Assembly: GCF_020447305.1 (NCBI RefSeq)
Contig: NZ_CP095732.1
Span: forward strand, 1,396,501-1,460,500
Direction: 5' to 3'
DNA length: 64,000 nt
Source of the DNA: Abyssibius alkaniclasticus
GTDB taxonomy: Bacteria; Pseudomonadota; Alphaproteobacteria; Rhodobacterales; Rhodobacteraceae
Below are positions 1 to 8,788 of the stretch, in pieces (within the stretch, counting starts at the first letter, position 1; the number at the start of each line of letters is the position of its first letter). The notes beneath the pieces were generated by a model, which searched no databases, was not told where the DNA came from, and saw only the letters and a list, made by a program, of their open reading frames with translations. The position numbers and the translations under genes are program-made.

Positions 1-405
1 GCGCAGCCCGAAGATCTGATCGCGCATCAGGCGGCCCATTGGGATGCGCATTTGCACTGGGCGGCGCAGGAATTTGGCGCAAGGCTGCGCGTTCAAGCCG
101 GGGTTATGCCTATCGAGCAGCCGCCCGACAGTGTTGTCCGGCTTGGCGCTGCCGTGGCGGCCTGTGATGCGTTTCATCTGACGGCGCTGCACGATCTGGT
201 GACGATTTCGGGCTCGCTTGTGCTTGGTCTTGCGGTTTTGCGCGGGCGGCTGAACGCGGATGAGGCGTTTGATCTGTCGCGGCTCGATGCGGCATGGCAG
301 GCAAATTTGTGGGGCGAGGATGACGAGGCGCAGCGCGCTGCCGCCAACCACCGCCGCGACATGCGCGCCGCCGCACATATGCTGGACCTGTTGAAAGAAG
401 CCTGA
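1..405 (+). CDS. ATP12-family F1-ATPase assembly chaperone, 3' part
   Basis: This is the last 134 codons of a gene whose start lies before the window; the frame is open from base 1. The visible part contains the stretch ALHDLVTISGSLVLGLAV followed by a tryptophan-rich WQANLWGEDDEA segment, which I recognise as the conserved C-terminal region of the ATP12 family. In mitochondria ATP12 protects the alpha subunit during F1 assembly; alphaproteobacteria carry homologues of roughly 230-250 residues. The bacterial function is inferred by family only. Its TGA overlaps the next ATG in the form TGATG, so the thioesterase gene is probably translationally coupled. Confidence 0.8.
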   Translation, partial: AQPEDLIAHQAAHWDAHLHWAAQEFGARLRVQAGVMPIEQPPDSVVRLGAAVAACDAFHLTALHDLVTISGSLVLGLAVLRGRLNADEAFDLSRLDAAWQANLWGEDDEAQRAAANHRRDMRAAAHMLDLLKEA

Positions 406-881
406 TGCCGAATGATCTGAAACTGACCCATGCAGATGCCGCGCAAATGGACGGTATTCGCTTCTTGCACGGAATAATCGACGGCACTTTCCCCGGCCCC
501 AGCATAGCCGGAACGCTTGGCTTTGGGCTGGTGCGCGCCGAACCGGGAGAGGTTGTTTTTGAAGGCCAGGTGCCGGAAAGCGCGCTGAACCCGTTCGGCT
601 TTGCGCATGGCGGCTGGTTTGGGGCGATCCTTGATTCGGCCCTTGGCTGCGCGGTGCAGTCACGCCTGAAGGCCGGGCAGATGTATACCACCCTGGAATA
701 CAAGATTAACATCATTCGCCCCTTGCAGCCCAATGGCAAACAGATGCGCGCAACCGGCCGTGCGCTTCATGTCGGCCGCACAACGGGTGTGGCAGAATCG
801 GTGCTGTGCGGCATCGACGACGGCAAGACCTATGCCATTGGCACCACAACCTGCTCGATATTCGCGATACCCGGCGTCTGA
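405..881 (+). CDS. PaaI-type hotdog-fold thioesterase
   Basis: A 158-residue single-domain protein of the hotdog superfamily. The segment NPFGFAHGGWFGAILDSALG (about residues 64-83) carries the HGG turn and following helix typical of PaaI/YdiI-like acyl-CoA thioesterases, and the C-terminal half alternates strands as expected (TTLEYKINIIRPL, RATGRALHVGRTTGVAE). The likely reaction is hydrolysis of an acyl-CoA in the cytoplasm; the acyl group cannot be read from sequence. It starts inside the stop codon of the ATP12-like gene and is the last gene before a 446-bp non-coding stretch. A run of eight T about 20 bases after the stop may help end transcription, but I see no strong stem before it. 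Confidence 0.8.
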   Translation: MPNDLKLTHADAAQMDGIRFLHGIIDGTFPGPSIAGTLGFGLVRAEPGEVVFEGQVPESALNPFGFAHGGWFGAILDSALGCAVQSRLKAGQMYTTLEYKINIIRPLQPNGKQMRATGRALHVGRTTGVAESVLCGIDDGKTYAIGTTTCSIFAIPGV

Positions 882-954
882 CGGAAATTTTGCAGGTTTT
901 TTTTACGCAAACGGCGGAATGATTTTCTGCGCCATATCTGCATATAGGTCGCAG

Positions 955-969
955 TTAATGACCTTTTAA
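955..969. promoter_or_regulatory. CtrA-box-like motif TTAA-N7-TTAA
   Basis: TTAATGACCTTTTAA matches the TTAA-N7-TTAA consensus bound by the alphaproteobacterial cell-cycle regulator CtrA. It lies in the AT-rich region between the thioesterase gene and aapJ, about 360 bp before aapJ. The match is exact but the motif is short, so chance occurrence in AT-rich sequence is possible. Confidence 0.35.
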
Positions 970-998
970 TGTGTATAATCCACACTTCGCAAGCGCAT

Positions 999-1013
999 AA
1001 TACACAGTGTATT
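999..1013. promoter_or_regulatory. Perfect 15-bp palindrome upstream of aapJ
   Basis: AATACACAGTGTATT has two 7-base arms around a single central base, with no mismatch. The size suits a dimeric regulator. A second GTGT-N7-ACAC arrangement lies just before it at 971-985. Which protein binds is unknown. Confidence 0.4.
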
Positions 1014-1327
1014 CCAGCACCCGCTTTGCACAAATCCAACCCTGTGTCGCAAGGGATAAATCCGTTGCCACGGGCGCGGCGCAACCCAGCGGTAAATGTG
1101 AAAAGGGCGATATTTTACACGCCATGCGCGCAAATCGCCGATATAGGTAATAAATACTGTCATAAAATCCGTGATAGGACCATTCTCCGCTTGGAATAGG
1201 TGTCTTGACCTATGCTACTCATATATTTCAAGATACGCGCAGCACTCCCTCAAGGGGCTGCAAAACAAGTGTGCCAGTTCGCCGCGAAACGCGATGAGCG
1301 GGCTGAGACCATAGGGAAGAGGTTCAA

Positions 1328-2344
1328 ATGAAAAAATCATTGTTTTTTGGGACGCTGACAGCCGCTGGCTTGATGGCTGGCGCCGCTGCTGCGGCGACGC
1401 TGGAAGATGTCCAGGCTGCAGGCACGTTGCGTTGCGGCGTGACCACCGGCCTGGCCGGCTTTGCAGCACCCGACGCAAACGGCCAGTGGCAGGGCTTTGA
1501 CGTGGCAGTTTGCCGCGCGGTCGCCGCTGCCGTTCTGGGCGATTCCAACGCCGTAACCTTTGTGCCGACCACGGGCCAGACCCGTTTCAGCGCATTGGCT
1601 TCGGGCGAGATCGACCTGCTGGCGCGTAACACCACCTGGACGTTCAGCCGTGACGTTGACCTGAAGTTCACCTTTGTTGGCGTGAACTACTATGACGGTC
1701 AGGGCTTCATGATCCGCAAGGATATGGGCATCAGCTCGGCGACCGAACTTGATGGCGCGACCGTTTGCATCCAGACCGGCACCACGACCGAGTTGAACCT
1801 GGCTGACTATTTCAAAGCCAACAACATGTCGTATCAGCCGGTGCCGATTGAAACCAACGCCGAAGCCCAGGCCCAGTATCTGGCCGGCGCTTGCGACGTT
1901 TACACCACCGACGCTTCGGGCCTTGCTTCGACCCGCGCCACTTTTGAAGATGCCGACGCACATATGCTGCTGCCGGAAATCATCTCCAAAGAGCCGCTTG
2001 GTCCGCTTGTGCGCCAGGGCGACGACCAGTGGGCCGATATCGCCCGTTGGACGCTGAATGCGCTGATCGCCGCTGAAGAGCTGGGCATCACTTCGGCCAA
2101 TCTCGAAGAAATGGCTGCGGGCACCAACAACCCGGAAATCAACCGTCTTCTGGGCAACGAAGGTGATCTTGGCGCAATGTTCGGCCTCGACGCTGAATGG
2201 GCCAAACGTGCCATTGCCGCTGGTGGTAACTACGGCGAAATCTTCGCCACCAACATTGGTGAAGGCACCCCGATCGGTATTGCGCGCGGTCTGAACGCAC
2301 AGTGGACCCAGGGTGGTCTGATCTACACACCGCCGTTCCGTTAA
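1328..2344 (+). CDS. aapJ: General L-amino acid ABC transporter, periplasmic binding protein
   Basis: A 338-residue precursor with a classic signal peptide (about residues 1-22, lysines then an alanine-rich hydrophobic core ending AAAA) and a mature type II solute-binding domain beginning TLEDVQAAGTLRCGV. The pattern GQWQGFDVAVCRAVAAAV, followed by an arginine-bearing FVPTTGQTRFSALASGEID, is the hallmark of AapJ/BztA, which delivers Glu, Gln, Asp, Asn and other L-amino acids to the membrane complex. Length and gene order (J-Q-M-P) fit the family exactly. The ATG is preceded by a GAGG ribosome site. A strong hairpin follows the stop, which probably lets this mRNA segment accumulate above the permease genes. 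Confidence 0.93.
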   Translation: MKKSLFFGTLTAAGLMAGAAAAATLEDVQAAGTLRCGVTTGLAGFAAPDANGQWQGFDVAVCRAVAAAVLGDSNAVTFVPTTGQTRFSALASGEIDLLARNTTWTFSRDVDLKFTFVGVNYYDGQGFMIRKDMGISSATELDGATVCIQTGTTTELNLADYFKANNMSYQPVPIETNAEAQAQYLAGACDVYTTDASGLASTRATFEDADAHMLLPEIISKEPLGPLVRQGDDQWADIARWTLNALIAAEELGITSANLEEMAAGTNNPEINRLLGNEGDLGAMFGLDAEWAKRAIAAGGNYGEIFATNIGEGTPIGIARGLNAQWTQGGLIYTPPFR

Positions 2345-2356
2345 GAACTGTTCATG

Positions 2357-2384
2357 ATCAGGGCGCGGATTTCCGCGCCCTGAT
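2357..2384 (+). promoter_or_regulatory. Intercistronic hairpin between aapJ and aapQ
   Basis: A perfect inverted repeat, 13 base pairs long with GGGCGCGG paired to CCGCGCCC at its core and a tiny loop, begins 13 bases after the aapJ stop. No T-run follows, so it is not a standard intrinsic terminator. Such hairpins after binding-protein genes are known to protect upstream mRNA from 3' decay or to cause partial termination; that role here is inferred. Confidence 0.75.
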
Positions 2385-2475
2385 TGACTCTACCCATAAA
2401 CAGAGTGCGCAAGCAGGCCGGAAAAACCGTGTCGCATCACATGTGCAGCTCACAACAGGTTGAAGGAGGCGTGGC

Positions 2476-3726
2476 ATGACCACCCTGACGGAAGAGCCGC
2501 GGGCGTTCCGCCTGAGTATGCTCATCTACGATACACGCTATCGCTCGATGACAATTCAGGTTTTTGCATTGTTGGGATTTCTGGCGCTGGTCGCCTGGCT
2601 CGTCAACAACACGGTCGAAAATCTTGCCATAGCCGGCAAGGACTTCAACTTCAGCTTTCTTTCCAGCCGCGCGGGCTATGATATCAGCCAGGTGCTGATC
2701 GAATATACCAATGACAGCACGCATGGGCGCGCCACGGTGGTTGGCATTCTGAATACACTGCTCGTCGCGTCGCTTGGCTGTTTGCTGGCCACGGTTATCG
2801 GTGTGCTTGTCGGCGTGTTACGCCTGTCGAAAAACTGGCTCGTCGCGCGCCTGATGACCGTTTACATCGAAGGCTTTCGTAACGTGCCGGTCTTGCTGTG
2901 GATCATCGCCTTCTTTGCCGTGTTGACCGAGCTTACCCCCGCCCCCAACGCCTTTCGCGGCGACAATCCCACGGCCAGCATGTTCCTTTGGGATTCGATG
3001 GCCGTTACCAACCGCGGCACCTATTTCCCCGAGCCGCTTTTCGCGCGCTCGCTTGGCAATCTTGACCTTTACTATTTCAAGATCAGCAATGATCTGCTGG
3101 CCATTCTTGCGGTGCTGTTCGCCAGCGCATGGATCAGCGCGCGCATCAAGCGCCATGCGGACAAGGTGCAAAATGCTACCGGGGTGCGCCCCGCAACGTT
3201 TCTGCAACGCCTGGCCGTCTCCATTCTGCCGATAGTCGCGCTGATGTTCATTCTGGGCCTGTATCTGGGCAAGCCCGAGCTTAAGGGGTTCAACTTTCAG
3301 GGTGGCGTTCATCTTCTGAACTCACTCATCGCGCTATGGCTGGCGCTGGCGCTCTATACCGGCGCCTTCATCGCGGAAAACGTGCGTGCAGGCATCATGG
3401 CCATTTCCAAGGGCCAGAGCGAGGCCGCAGCCGCGCTGGGCATTCGCCCCGGTCGGGTGATGAAGCTGGTTATTCTGCCACAGGCGCTGCGGGTCATCAT
3501 TCCGCCGTTGATCTCGCAATATCTGAACCTGACCAAAAACTCGTCACTGGCGATTGCGGTGGGCTATATGGATATCAAGGGCACGATCGGCGGTATCACG
3601 ATGAACCAGACCGGGCGTGAACTCGAAAGTATGCTGTTGATGATGTTCATCTATCTGGTGATCAGCCTGCTGATCTCGCTCGCGATGAATATCTACAATT
3701 CATCAGTTTCCCTGAAGGAGCGCTGA
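2476..3726 (+). CDS. aapQ: General L-amino acid ABC transporter, permease Q
   Basis: A 416-residue inner-membrane protein of the His/Glu/Gln/Arg permease family, in the long form typical of AapQ/BztB with an extended, hydrophilic N-terminal half. Several hydrophobic segments are visible, and the EAA loop (SEAAAALGIRPGRVMK, about residues 314-330), which contacts the ATPase, precedes the final membrane helices. It should pair with AapM to form the channel. The ATG at 2476 follows a very strong GAAGGAGG ribosome site. A second hydrophobic protein begins one base after its stop codon, so the two permeases are made together. Confidence 0.93.
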   Translation: MTTLTEEPRAFRLSMLIYDTRYRSMTIQVFALLGFLALVAWLVNNTVENLAIAGKDFNFSFLSSRAGYDISQVLIEYTNDSTHGRATVVGILNTLLVASLGCLLATVIGVLVGVLRLSKNWLVARLMTVYIEGFRNVPVLLWIIAFFAVLTELTPAPNAFRGDNPTASMFLWDSMAVTNRGTYFPEPLFARSLGNLDLYYFKISNDLLAILAVLFASAWISARIKRHADKVQNATGVRPATFLQRLAVSILPIVALMFILGLYLGKPELKGFNFQGGVHLLNSLIALWLALALYTGAFIAENVRAGIMAISKGQSEAAAALGIRPGRVMKLVILPQALRVIIPPLISQYLNLTKNSSLAIAVGYMDIKGTIGGITMNQTGRELESMLLMMFIYLVISLLISLAMNIYNSSVSLKER

Positions 3727-3727
3727 T

Positions 3728-5002
3728 ATGACCAACATCACATATGTCCGCACCGAGATGCTGCCCCAGCAAGCCCCGCCCCCCGGCGAGGTTGGTGTGG
3801 TGGGTTGGCTGCGCCAGAACCTGTTTTCCGGCCCGTTCAATACGATCCTGACCATTGTTTCAGCGGCGGTAATCATCTTTCTTGCCTATGAAATTCTGCC
3901 CTGGTTCACCAATTCCATTTGGAATGCCAGCAGCCTGAGCGAATGCCGTGAAATTGCCGATGGGGCATGTTTTGCGGTGATCAACGAGCGTTTCAACCAG
4001 CTGATGTTCGGCTTTTACCCGTCCGAGCTTTACTGGCGGCCTGTCCTGGCCTTCGTGCTTTTGCTCATTGCGCTGGCACCCGTGTTGATCGACACGGTGC
4101 CCAAAAAACTGCTGCTGTTAACGGCGGTCTATCCGGCCATCATGTATCTGCTCATCTGGGGCGGGTCGATCTGGCCGCCGATATTCGTGCTTGCCGGGTT
4201 TGTGGTTAGCGCCGTTGTCTTTAGCGTTGTCGACAAGCTGGCCGGCACGCTTGCCGCCATCATCATCGCCGTGCTTGCCGCGCTGTTCTGGTGGCTTTAC
4301 GCGGTGGTCCCGGTGTCTGATGTGTTCATCAGCATTGCCGATATCGGCTTTGTCGAGGTGACTTCGAACCAGCTTGGCGGCTTCATGCTGTCCATCATCA
4401 TCGGGATGACCGGCATCGCGCTGTCTTTCCCCATCGGCATTGTGCTGGCGCTTGGCCGCCAGTCGGATATGCCGATTGTGAAGATCATGTGCGTGGGCTT
4501 CATCGAGTTCATTCGCGGTGTGCCGCTGATCACCCTGCTGTTCACCGCATCGCTGCTGCTGGGCTATTTCCTGCCCAAAGGCACCACCTTTGACATTGTG
4601 CTGCGCGTGATGATCATGGTGACGCTGTTTGCCTCTGCCTATATGGCCGAGGTTATTCGCGGCGGTCTGGCGGCCCTGCCGCGCGGCCAATACGAGGCGG
4701 CAGATGCGCTTGGCCTGAACTACTGGCAGGCGCAGCGGCTGATCATCATGCCACAGGCGCTGAAGATCTCGATTCCGGGTATCGTTTCAACCTTCATCGG
4801 CCTGTTCAAGGATACCACGCTTGTGTCCATCATCGGCCTGCTCGACCCGTTGGGCCTCAGCTCGGCCATTCGCGCCAACCAAGCCTGGAACGGCATCATT
4901 TGGGAGCTCTACGGCTTTATCGCCCTGGTCTTCTTTATCTTCTGTTTCTCCATGTCCCGTTATTCCATGTATCTCGAGCGCAAGCTCCAGACCGGACACT
5001 AA
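3728..5002 (+). CDS. aapM: General L-amino acid ABC transporter, permease M
   Basis: A 424-residue inner-membrane protein and partner of AapQ. Many hydrophobic helices are evident, and the EAA motif (YEAADALGLNYWQAQRLI, about residues 321-338) lies before the last membrane segments, as in other BztC/AapM proteins. The N-terminal part, with an insert between the first helix and the canonical permease domain, is typical of this subgroup. The ribosome site AAGGAG is inside the 3' end of aapQ. The aapP ATG follows 15 bases after its stop with TAGGAG in the gap, so J, Q, M and P form one operon. Confidence 0.93.
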   Translation: MTNITYVRTEMLPQQAPPPGEVGVVGWLRQNLFSGPFNTILTIVSAAVIIFLAYEILPWFTNSIWNASSLSECREIADGACFAVINERFNQLMFGFYPSELYWRPVLAFVLLLIALAPVLIDTVPKKLLLLTAVYPAIMYLLIWGGSIWPPIFVLAGFVVSAVVFSVVDKLAGTLAAIIIAVLAALFWWLYAVVPVSDVFISIADIGFVEVTSNQLGGFMLSIIIGMTGIALSFPIGIVLALGRQSDMPIVKIMCVGFIEFIRGVPLITLLFTASLLLGYFLPKGTTFDIVLRVMIMVTLFASAYMAEVIRGGLAALPRGQYEAADALGLNYWQAQRLIIMPQALKISIPGIVSTFIGLFKDTTLVSIIGLLDPLGLSSAIRANQAWNGIIWELYGFIALVFFIFCFSMSRYSMYLERKLQTGH

Positions 5003-5017
5003 GTTAGGAGCTATCCA

Positions 5018-5797
<780 letters not shown>

Positions 5798-5800
5798 GCG

Positions 5801-5876
5801 CTGCGCCGCCCCGGACTTGATCCGGGGCCGCTTGCCATGCTGGTCGAGGCCCCGGATCAAGTCCGGGGCGGCGCAG
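5801..5876. repeat. Long palindromic repeat, copy 1 (29-bp perfect arms)
   Basis: Left arm 5801-5829 and right arm 5848-5876 are exact reverse complements over 29 bases, with an 18-base loop. The core reads CCCCGGACTTGATCCGGGG and is itself nearly palindromic. It begins three bases after the aapP stop. A diverged second copy lies at 35344-35411 with the same loop pattern (CTTGC, then GGTCGA), so this is a dispersed REP-like family. Copies of this CCCGGACTTGATCCGGG type are familiar to me from other alphaproteobacterial intergenic regions. Confidence 0.85.
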
Positions 5877-5885
5877 AAATATACC

Positions 5886-5914
5886 AAGGGCGCGTTGCAG
5901 AACGCGCCCTTTTT
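5886..5914 (+). terminator. Intrinsic terminator of the aap operon
   Basis: AAGGGCGCGTT and AACGCGCCCTT pair perfectly over 11 bases around the loop GCAG, followed by TTTTT. This is a textbook rho-independent terminator for the plus strand. Its T-run reaches the last base of the converging sixA-like gene. Confidence 0.88.
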
Positions 5915-6420
5915 CATGCCTGCAAATCTGCCGGGGTGACAAAGTCCTGCACAATCCCGGTGCCAGGCCTGACATCGGCCCAACGGGCAACATCAAAGCG
6001 CAGCACAAGGCTTGCGCCGGTCGGATAATCCGTAAACCGCGCATGTTGCGGCGGCGTTGCGCAAAGCATTTCGGCGAGCATGGCAATGCCCGGATTATGG
6101 GCGAGCATTTGCAGCCGCGCCGCCTTGGCATGATGCAGCGCGCCAAGCAGGGTTTCGGGCGAGGCCAGATAGAGCTTGCGCATGAAACGTGCCTGCGGCG
6201 GGCTGTCCCATTCAGACGCCATCAGCATCCAGGTTTCTGCCGTGCGCGTGGCATCCGACACCAGGGCTTCATCCGGCTGCCAGCCCTTCATCCGCAGCCA
6301 GCGCCCCAAAGCCGTGGCCGCCGCGCGCCCGCGTGCATTCAGGGCGCGCAGATGGTCGGTCGCGGCAGGGTCGTCCCAATCGGATTTGGCATGGCGGGTC
6401 AGGATCAGCGCAACACTCAT
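5914..6420 (-). CDS. SixA-type histidine phosphatase
   Basis: A 168-residue cytoplasmic protein of the histidine phosphatase (phosphoglycerate-mutase-like) superfamily. The catalytic RHA motif is at residues 9-11 (LILTRHAKSDW), and the second conserved His is in AHNPGI, as in E. coli SixA, which removes phosphate from phosphohistidine on phosphotransfer proteins. The target here is unknown; no phosphotransfer protein is nearby. It is the last gene of a three-gene minus-strand unit, and its ATG overlaps the stop of the ferredoxin-like gene by four bases. The name SixA is a family assignment rather than a proven orthology. Confidence 0.82.
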   Translation of the reverse strand: MSVALILTRHAKSDWDDPAATDHLRALNARGRAAATALGRWLRMKGWQPDEALVSDATRTAETWMLMASEWDSPPQARFMRKLYLASPETLLGALHHAKAARLQMLAHNPGIAMLAEMLCATPPQHARFTDYPTGASLVLRFDVARWADVRPGTGIVQDFVTPADLQA

Positions 6421-7046
6421 GTATGAAACCTTTGCATATGATAGGCGGATTTTGCGGTGCTGCGCAGCTCTGCCCCAACAGGGCAGGCGCGACGCACCGC
6501 GCAGCCCCGTTCCATACAGTCACGGCCCTGGGGCGTGTTCAGGTGGTCATGACAGCGCGGCACATCATAGCCTTTTTTGGTCAGTGCGGCAGCAGGGCAG
6601 GCCGCAAGGCAGGGCTTTGCGCATGTGTCACAGGGGGGCGCGGCGGGCGCGGGCAGCGGCAGAGCTTCGGGCAGCAGCAGCGCCCCACGGTAAGACACGA
6701 ACAGCCCCTGTGTGGCGTGAACCAGCAATGCCACGGGTGAAGCCCAGGCCTGGCCCGAGCGCAAGGCCCATTGATAGAAGGGATGATAGGGCGGCCCGCC
6801 AAAGGGAAACAGCGCCGCGCCACCATGCGCCGCCGCGATTCCGCCCAGAATGCGCGACGACCAGCGGTCTATCGGGTTGTCCGCGCCATCGGCCCATTCC
6901 GGGCTTTTGGTGAAATATGGCCAGAATCCGGCGCCTGGGCCGATCAAAAGCAGGGTTTGCCCCGGCAAATTGTCTTTGGGTGTGAGGTGAAACCCGCCCA
7001 GAACCACCAGCTTTTGCGCCGCAAGCCCGGCCGCCAGCGCCGTCAT
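6417..7046 (-). CDS. 4Fe-4S ferredoxin-like protein, QueG-related C-terminus
   Basis: A 209-residue protein with two cysteine clusters near the C-terminus: CDTCAKPCLAACP (about residues 139-151) and a second block ending GCAVRRACP (to about 189). This 4Fe-4S pattern resembles the ferredoxin module of epoxyqueuosine reductase, but the cobalamin-binding part is not evident and the N-terminal 130 residues are of unknown role. The frame stays open further upstream, but the ATG at 7046 overlaps the stop of the preceding gene by ATGA and starts where the conserved-looking sequence begins, so I prefer it. Electron transfer is likely; the partner is unknown. Confidence 0.7.
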   Translation of the reverse strand: MTALAAGLAAQKLVVLGGFHLTPKDNLPGQTLLLIGPGAGFWPYFTKSPEWADGADNPIDRWSSRILGGIAAAHGGAALFPFGGPPYHPFYQWALRSGQAWASPVALLVHATQGLFVSYRGALLLPEALPLPAPAAPPCDTCAKPCLAACPAAALTKKGYDVPRCHDHLNTPQGRDCMERGCAVRRACPVGAELRSTAKSAYHMQRFHT

Positions 7047-7828
7047 TTTCGCAAGAATGGCAGGAGCAGGCTGAAACCCAGTTTGGCCGGGCGCGCGTCT
7101 TGCCATTGCAGCCCGGTCGTGAAATCGGGTGCCGGATGCGCGCGGTAGGTGGTAAAAATCCGGTCCCAAACCGACAGGGCAAAGCCGTAATTGCTGTCAT
7201 GCTCGGCGCGTTTGGTGGAATGATGGATGAGATGCATATCAGGCGTGACCAGCACCAGCCGCAATGCTGCATCCACCCGCTTGGGCAGGCGCAGATTGGC
7301 ATGGGTGAACAGCGCGGTGCCGTTGAGCAGGATTTCAAACACGATCACCGCCACGAAATGCGGGCCGAGCGCATAGACCAGCCCGATTTTCAGCAGCATC
7401 GACAGGCCGATTTCAACGGGATGAAAGCGGATGGCGGTTGTTACATCGAGGTCGCGGTCAGCATGATGCACCCGGTGCAGCCGCCACAGTAGCGGCACCT
7501 TATGGGTAATCAGATGTTGCAGCCAGATGGCGAAATCGAGCGCCAGAACCGCCACCAGACCTTCCAGCCAGAGCGGCCAGTCAAGCCAGTTGAACAGCCC
7601 GATGCCAAGCGATTGCGCATCCACCGCCGCACCCACGGCCAGCGCGGGCAATATGAAGGCCAGCAGGCGCAACAATCCGGTGTTGAGCAGCGACATGGCC
7701 CAGTTGGTCAGCCAGCGGCGAGGCTGGCTTTCAACCCGATGGCGCTGTGGCCATGCCCATTCGGCCAGCGCAAGTGCTGCGAACAGGCCCAGGAATATGG
7801 CCAGACGAATCGTGCTTTCATTCTCCAT
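7043..7828 (-). CDS. Sterol desaturase / fatty acid hydroxylase family protein
   Basis: A 261-residue membrane protein with hydrophobic segments at about residues 5-25, 45-70 and 80-103. It has the histidine clusters of the di-iron hydroxylase superfamily: H105-x3-H109, H118-x2-HH (121-122) and a late HHSTKRAEHD block. Members insert oxygen into lipids, sterols or carotenoids; the substrate cannot be told from sequence. The ferredoxin-like gene overlaps its stop codon by four bases, so the ferredoxin may deliver electrons to this oxygenase, although that pairing is inference from position only. Confidence 0.83.
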   Translation of the reverse strand: MENESTIRLAIFLGLFAALALAEWAWPQRHRVESQPRRWLTNWAMSLLNTGLLRLLAFILPALAVGAAVDAQSLGIGLFNWLDWPLWLEGLVAVLALDFAIWLQHLITHKVPLLWRLHRVHHADRDLDVTTAIRFHPVEIGLSMLLKIGLVYALGPHFVAVIVFEILLNGTALFTHANLRLPKRVDAALRLVLVTPDMHLIHHSTKRAEHDSNYGFALSVWDRIFTTYRAHPAPDFTTGLQWQDARPAKLGFSLLLPFLRK

Positions 7829-7871
7829 GCCGCATGGTGCCGTGCCGCGCGCGCGGGTGCAAGCGCGGCAA

Positions 7872-8735
7872 TCAGGCGCGGATCAGGCTACCGGCACCGT
7901 GGGCGGTGAAAAGCTCCAGCAGAAGCGCATGGGCGCGCCGCCCGTCCATGATGACCACGGCGCGCACGCCACCACGCACCGCAGCCAGCGCGGTTTCGGT
8001 CTTGGGAATCATGCCACCAGCAATCACACCCTCGGCGGTCAGCCGTTCAATATCGTCGGGGCTGAGCTGGGTAATCACATCGCCCGCCGCATCCTTTACG
8101 CCGGACACATCGGTCAGCAGCATCAGCCGGTCGGCCTTCATGCCGGCCGCGATTGCGCCGGCGGCATTATCGCCGTTGATATTGTAGGTTTCCCCGCCGC
8201 GCCCCATGCCGATGGGGGCCACAACCGGAATATAGCCCGATGCGGCAAGCGATTGCAGAACGCCGGGGTTGATCTCGACCGGATCGCCCACAAAGCCAAG
8301 CTCGGGGTTGGCGGCATCGCAGATCATCAGCTTGGCATCCTTGCCCGACAGGCCGACAGCCTTGCCGCCCATATCGTTGATGGCCTGCACGATCTGGTTG
8401 TTGATCTTGCCCGCCAGCACCATTTCAACCACTTCAACCGTGGCGGCATCGGTCACACGCTTGCCGCGCACAAACTCGCTTTTGATGCTGAGCCGTTCGA
8501 GCATTTCGTTGATCTGCGGGCCGCCGCCATGCACGACGATCGGGTTGATATTGCATTGGCGCATCAGCACGATATCGCGCGCAAAATTGGCCATAGCCTT
8601 GGCATCGCTCATGGCATGGCCGCCGAATTTGATGACAATCGTCGCGCCATCATAGCGCTGCAAATAGGGCAGGGCCTCTGACAATGTGCGCGCGGTGGCG
8701 ATCCAGTCACGATTCATGCTCGATGATTTCTCCAT
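7872..8735 (-). CDS. argB: Acetylglutamate kinase
   Basis: A 287-residue amino-acid kinase that phosphorylates N-acetylglutamate, the second step of arginine synthesis. The family motifs are clear: VIKFGGHAM near residue 35, the VHGGGPQIN substrate loop, and the C-terminal [11 protein letters not shown] segment that closes the nucleotide site. The length matches the arginine-sensitive hexameric form with an N-terminal helix ([19 protein letters not shown]), so feedback inhibition by arginine is probable. The ATG at 8735 has GGAGAG six bases upstream. It lies 53 bases beyond engB in the same direction and is the last gene of the rpmH-yidC-engB series. Confidence 0.95.
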   Translation of the reverse strand: MEKSSSMNRDWIATARTLSEALPYLQRYDGATIVIKFGGHAMSDAKAMANFARDIVLMRQCNINPIVVHGGGPQINEMLERLSIKSEFVRGKRVTDAATVEVVEMVLAGKINNQIVQAINDMGGKAVGLSGKDAKLMICDAANPELGFVGDPVEINPGVLQSLAASGYIPVVAPIGMGRGGETYNINGDNAAGAIAAGMKADRLMLLTDVSGVKDAAGDVITQLSPDDIERLTAEGVIAGGMIPKTETALAAVRGGVRAVVIMDGRRAHALLLELFTAHGAGSLIRA

Positions 8736-8788
8736 TGGTCTCTCCAGAAAACGGCATTATCCGGTTTAGGGCAAATACGCGCCCATGC

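Larger units (their letters stand above)
882..1327. other. AT-rich intergenic region upstream of aapJ
   Basis: These 446 bases hold no convincing gene; the short frames lack coding character. The stretch is clearly AT-richer than its surroundings. It contains a TTAA-N7-TTAA motif (955-969), a perfect 7-1-7 palindrome (999-1013) and a TTGACC hexamer (1205-1210) that could be a -35 element for aapJ, although no good -10 follows at 16-18 bases. If that hexamer is used, the leader is about 90 bases. A GAGG Shine-Dalgarno sits 5 bases before the aapJ ATG. Confidence 0.6.

Noticed and set aside
2357-2384. aapJ hairpin as an intrinsic terminator
   Set aside because: No T-run follows and aapQMP, which need the same transcript, lie downstream.
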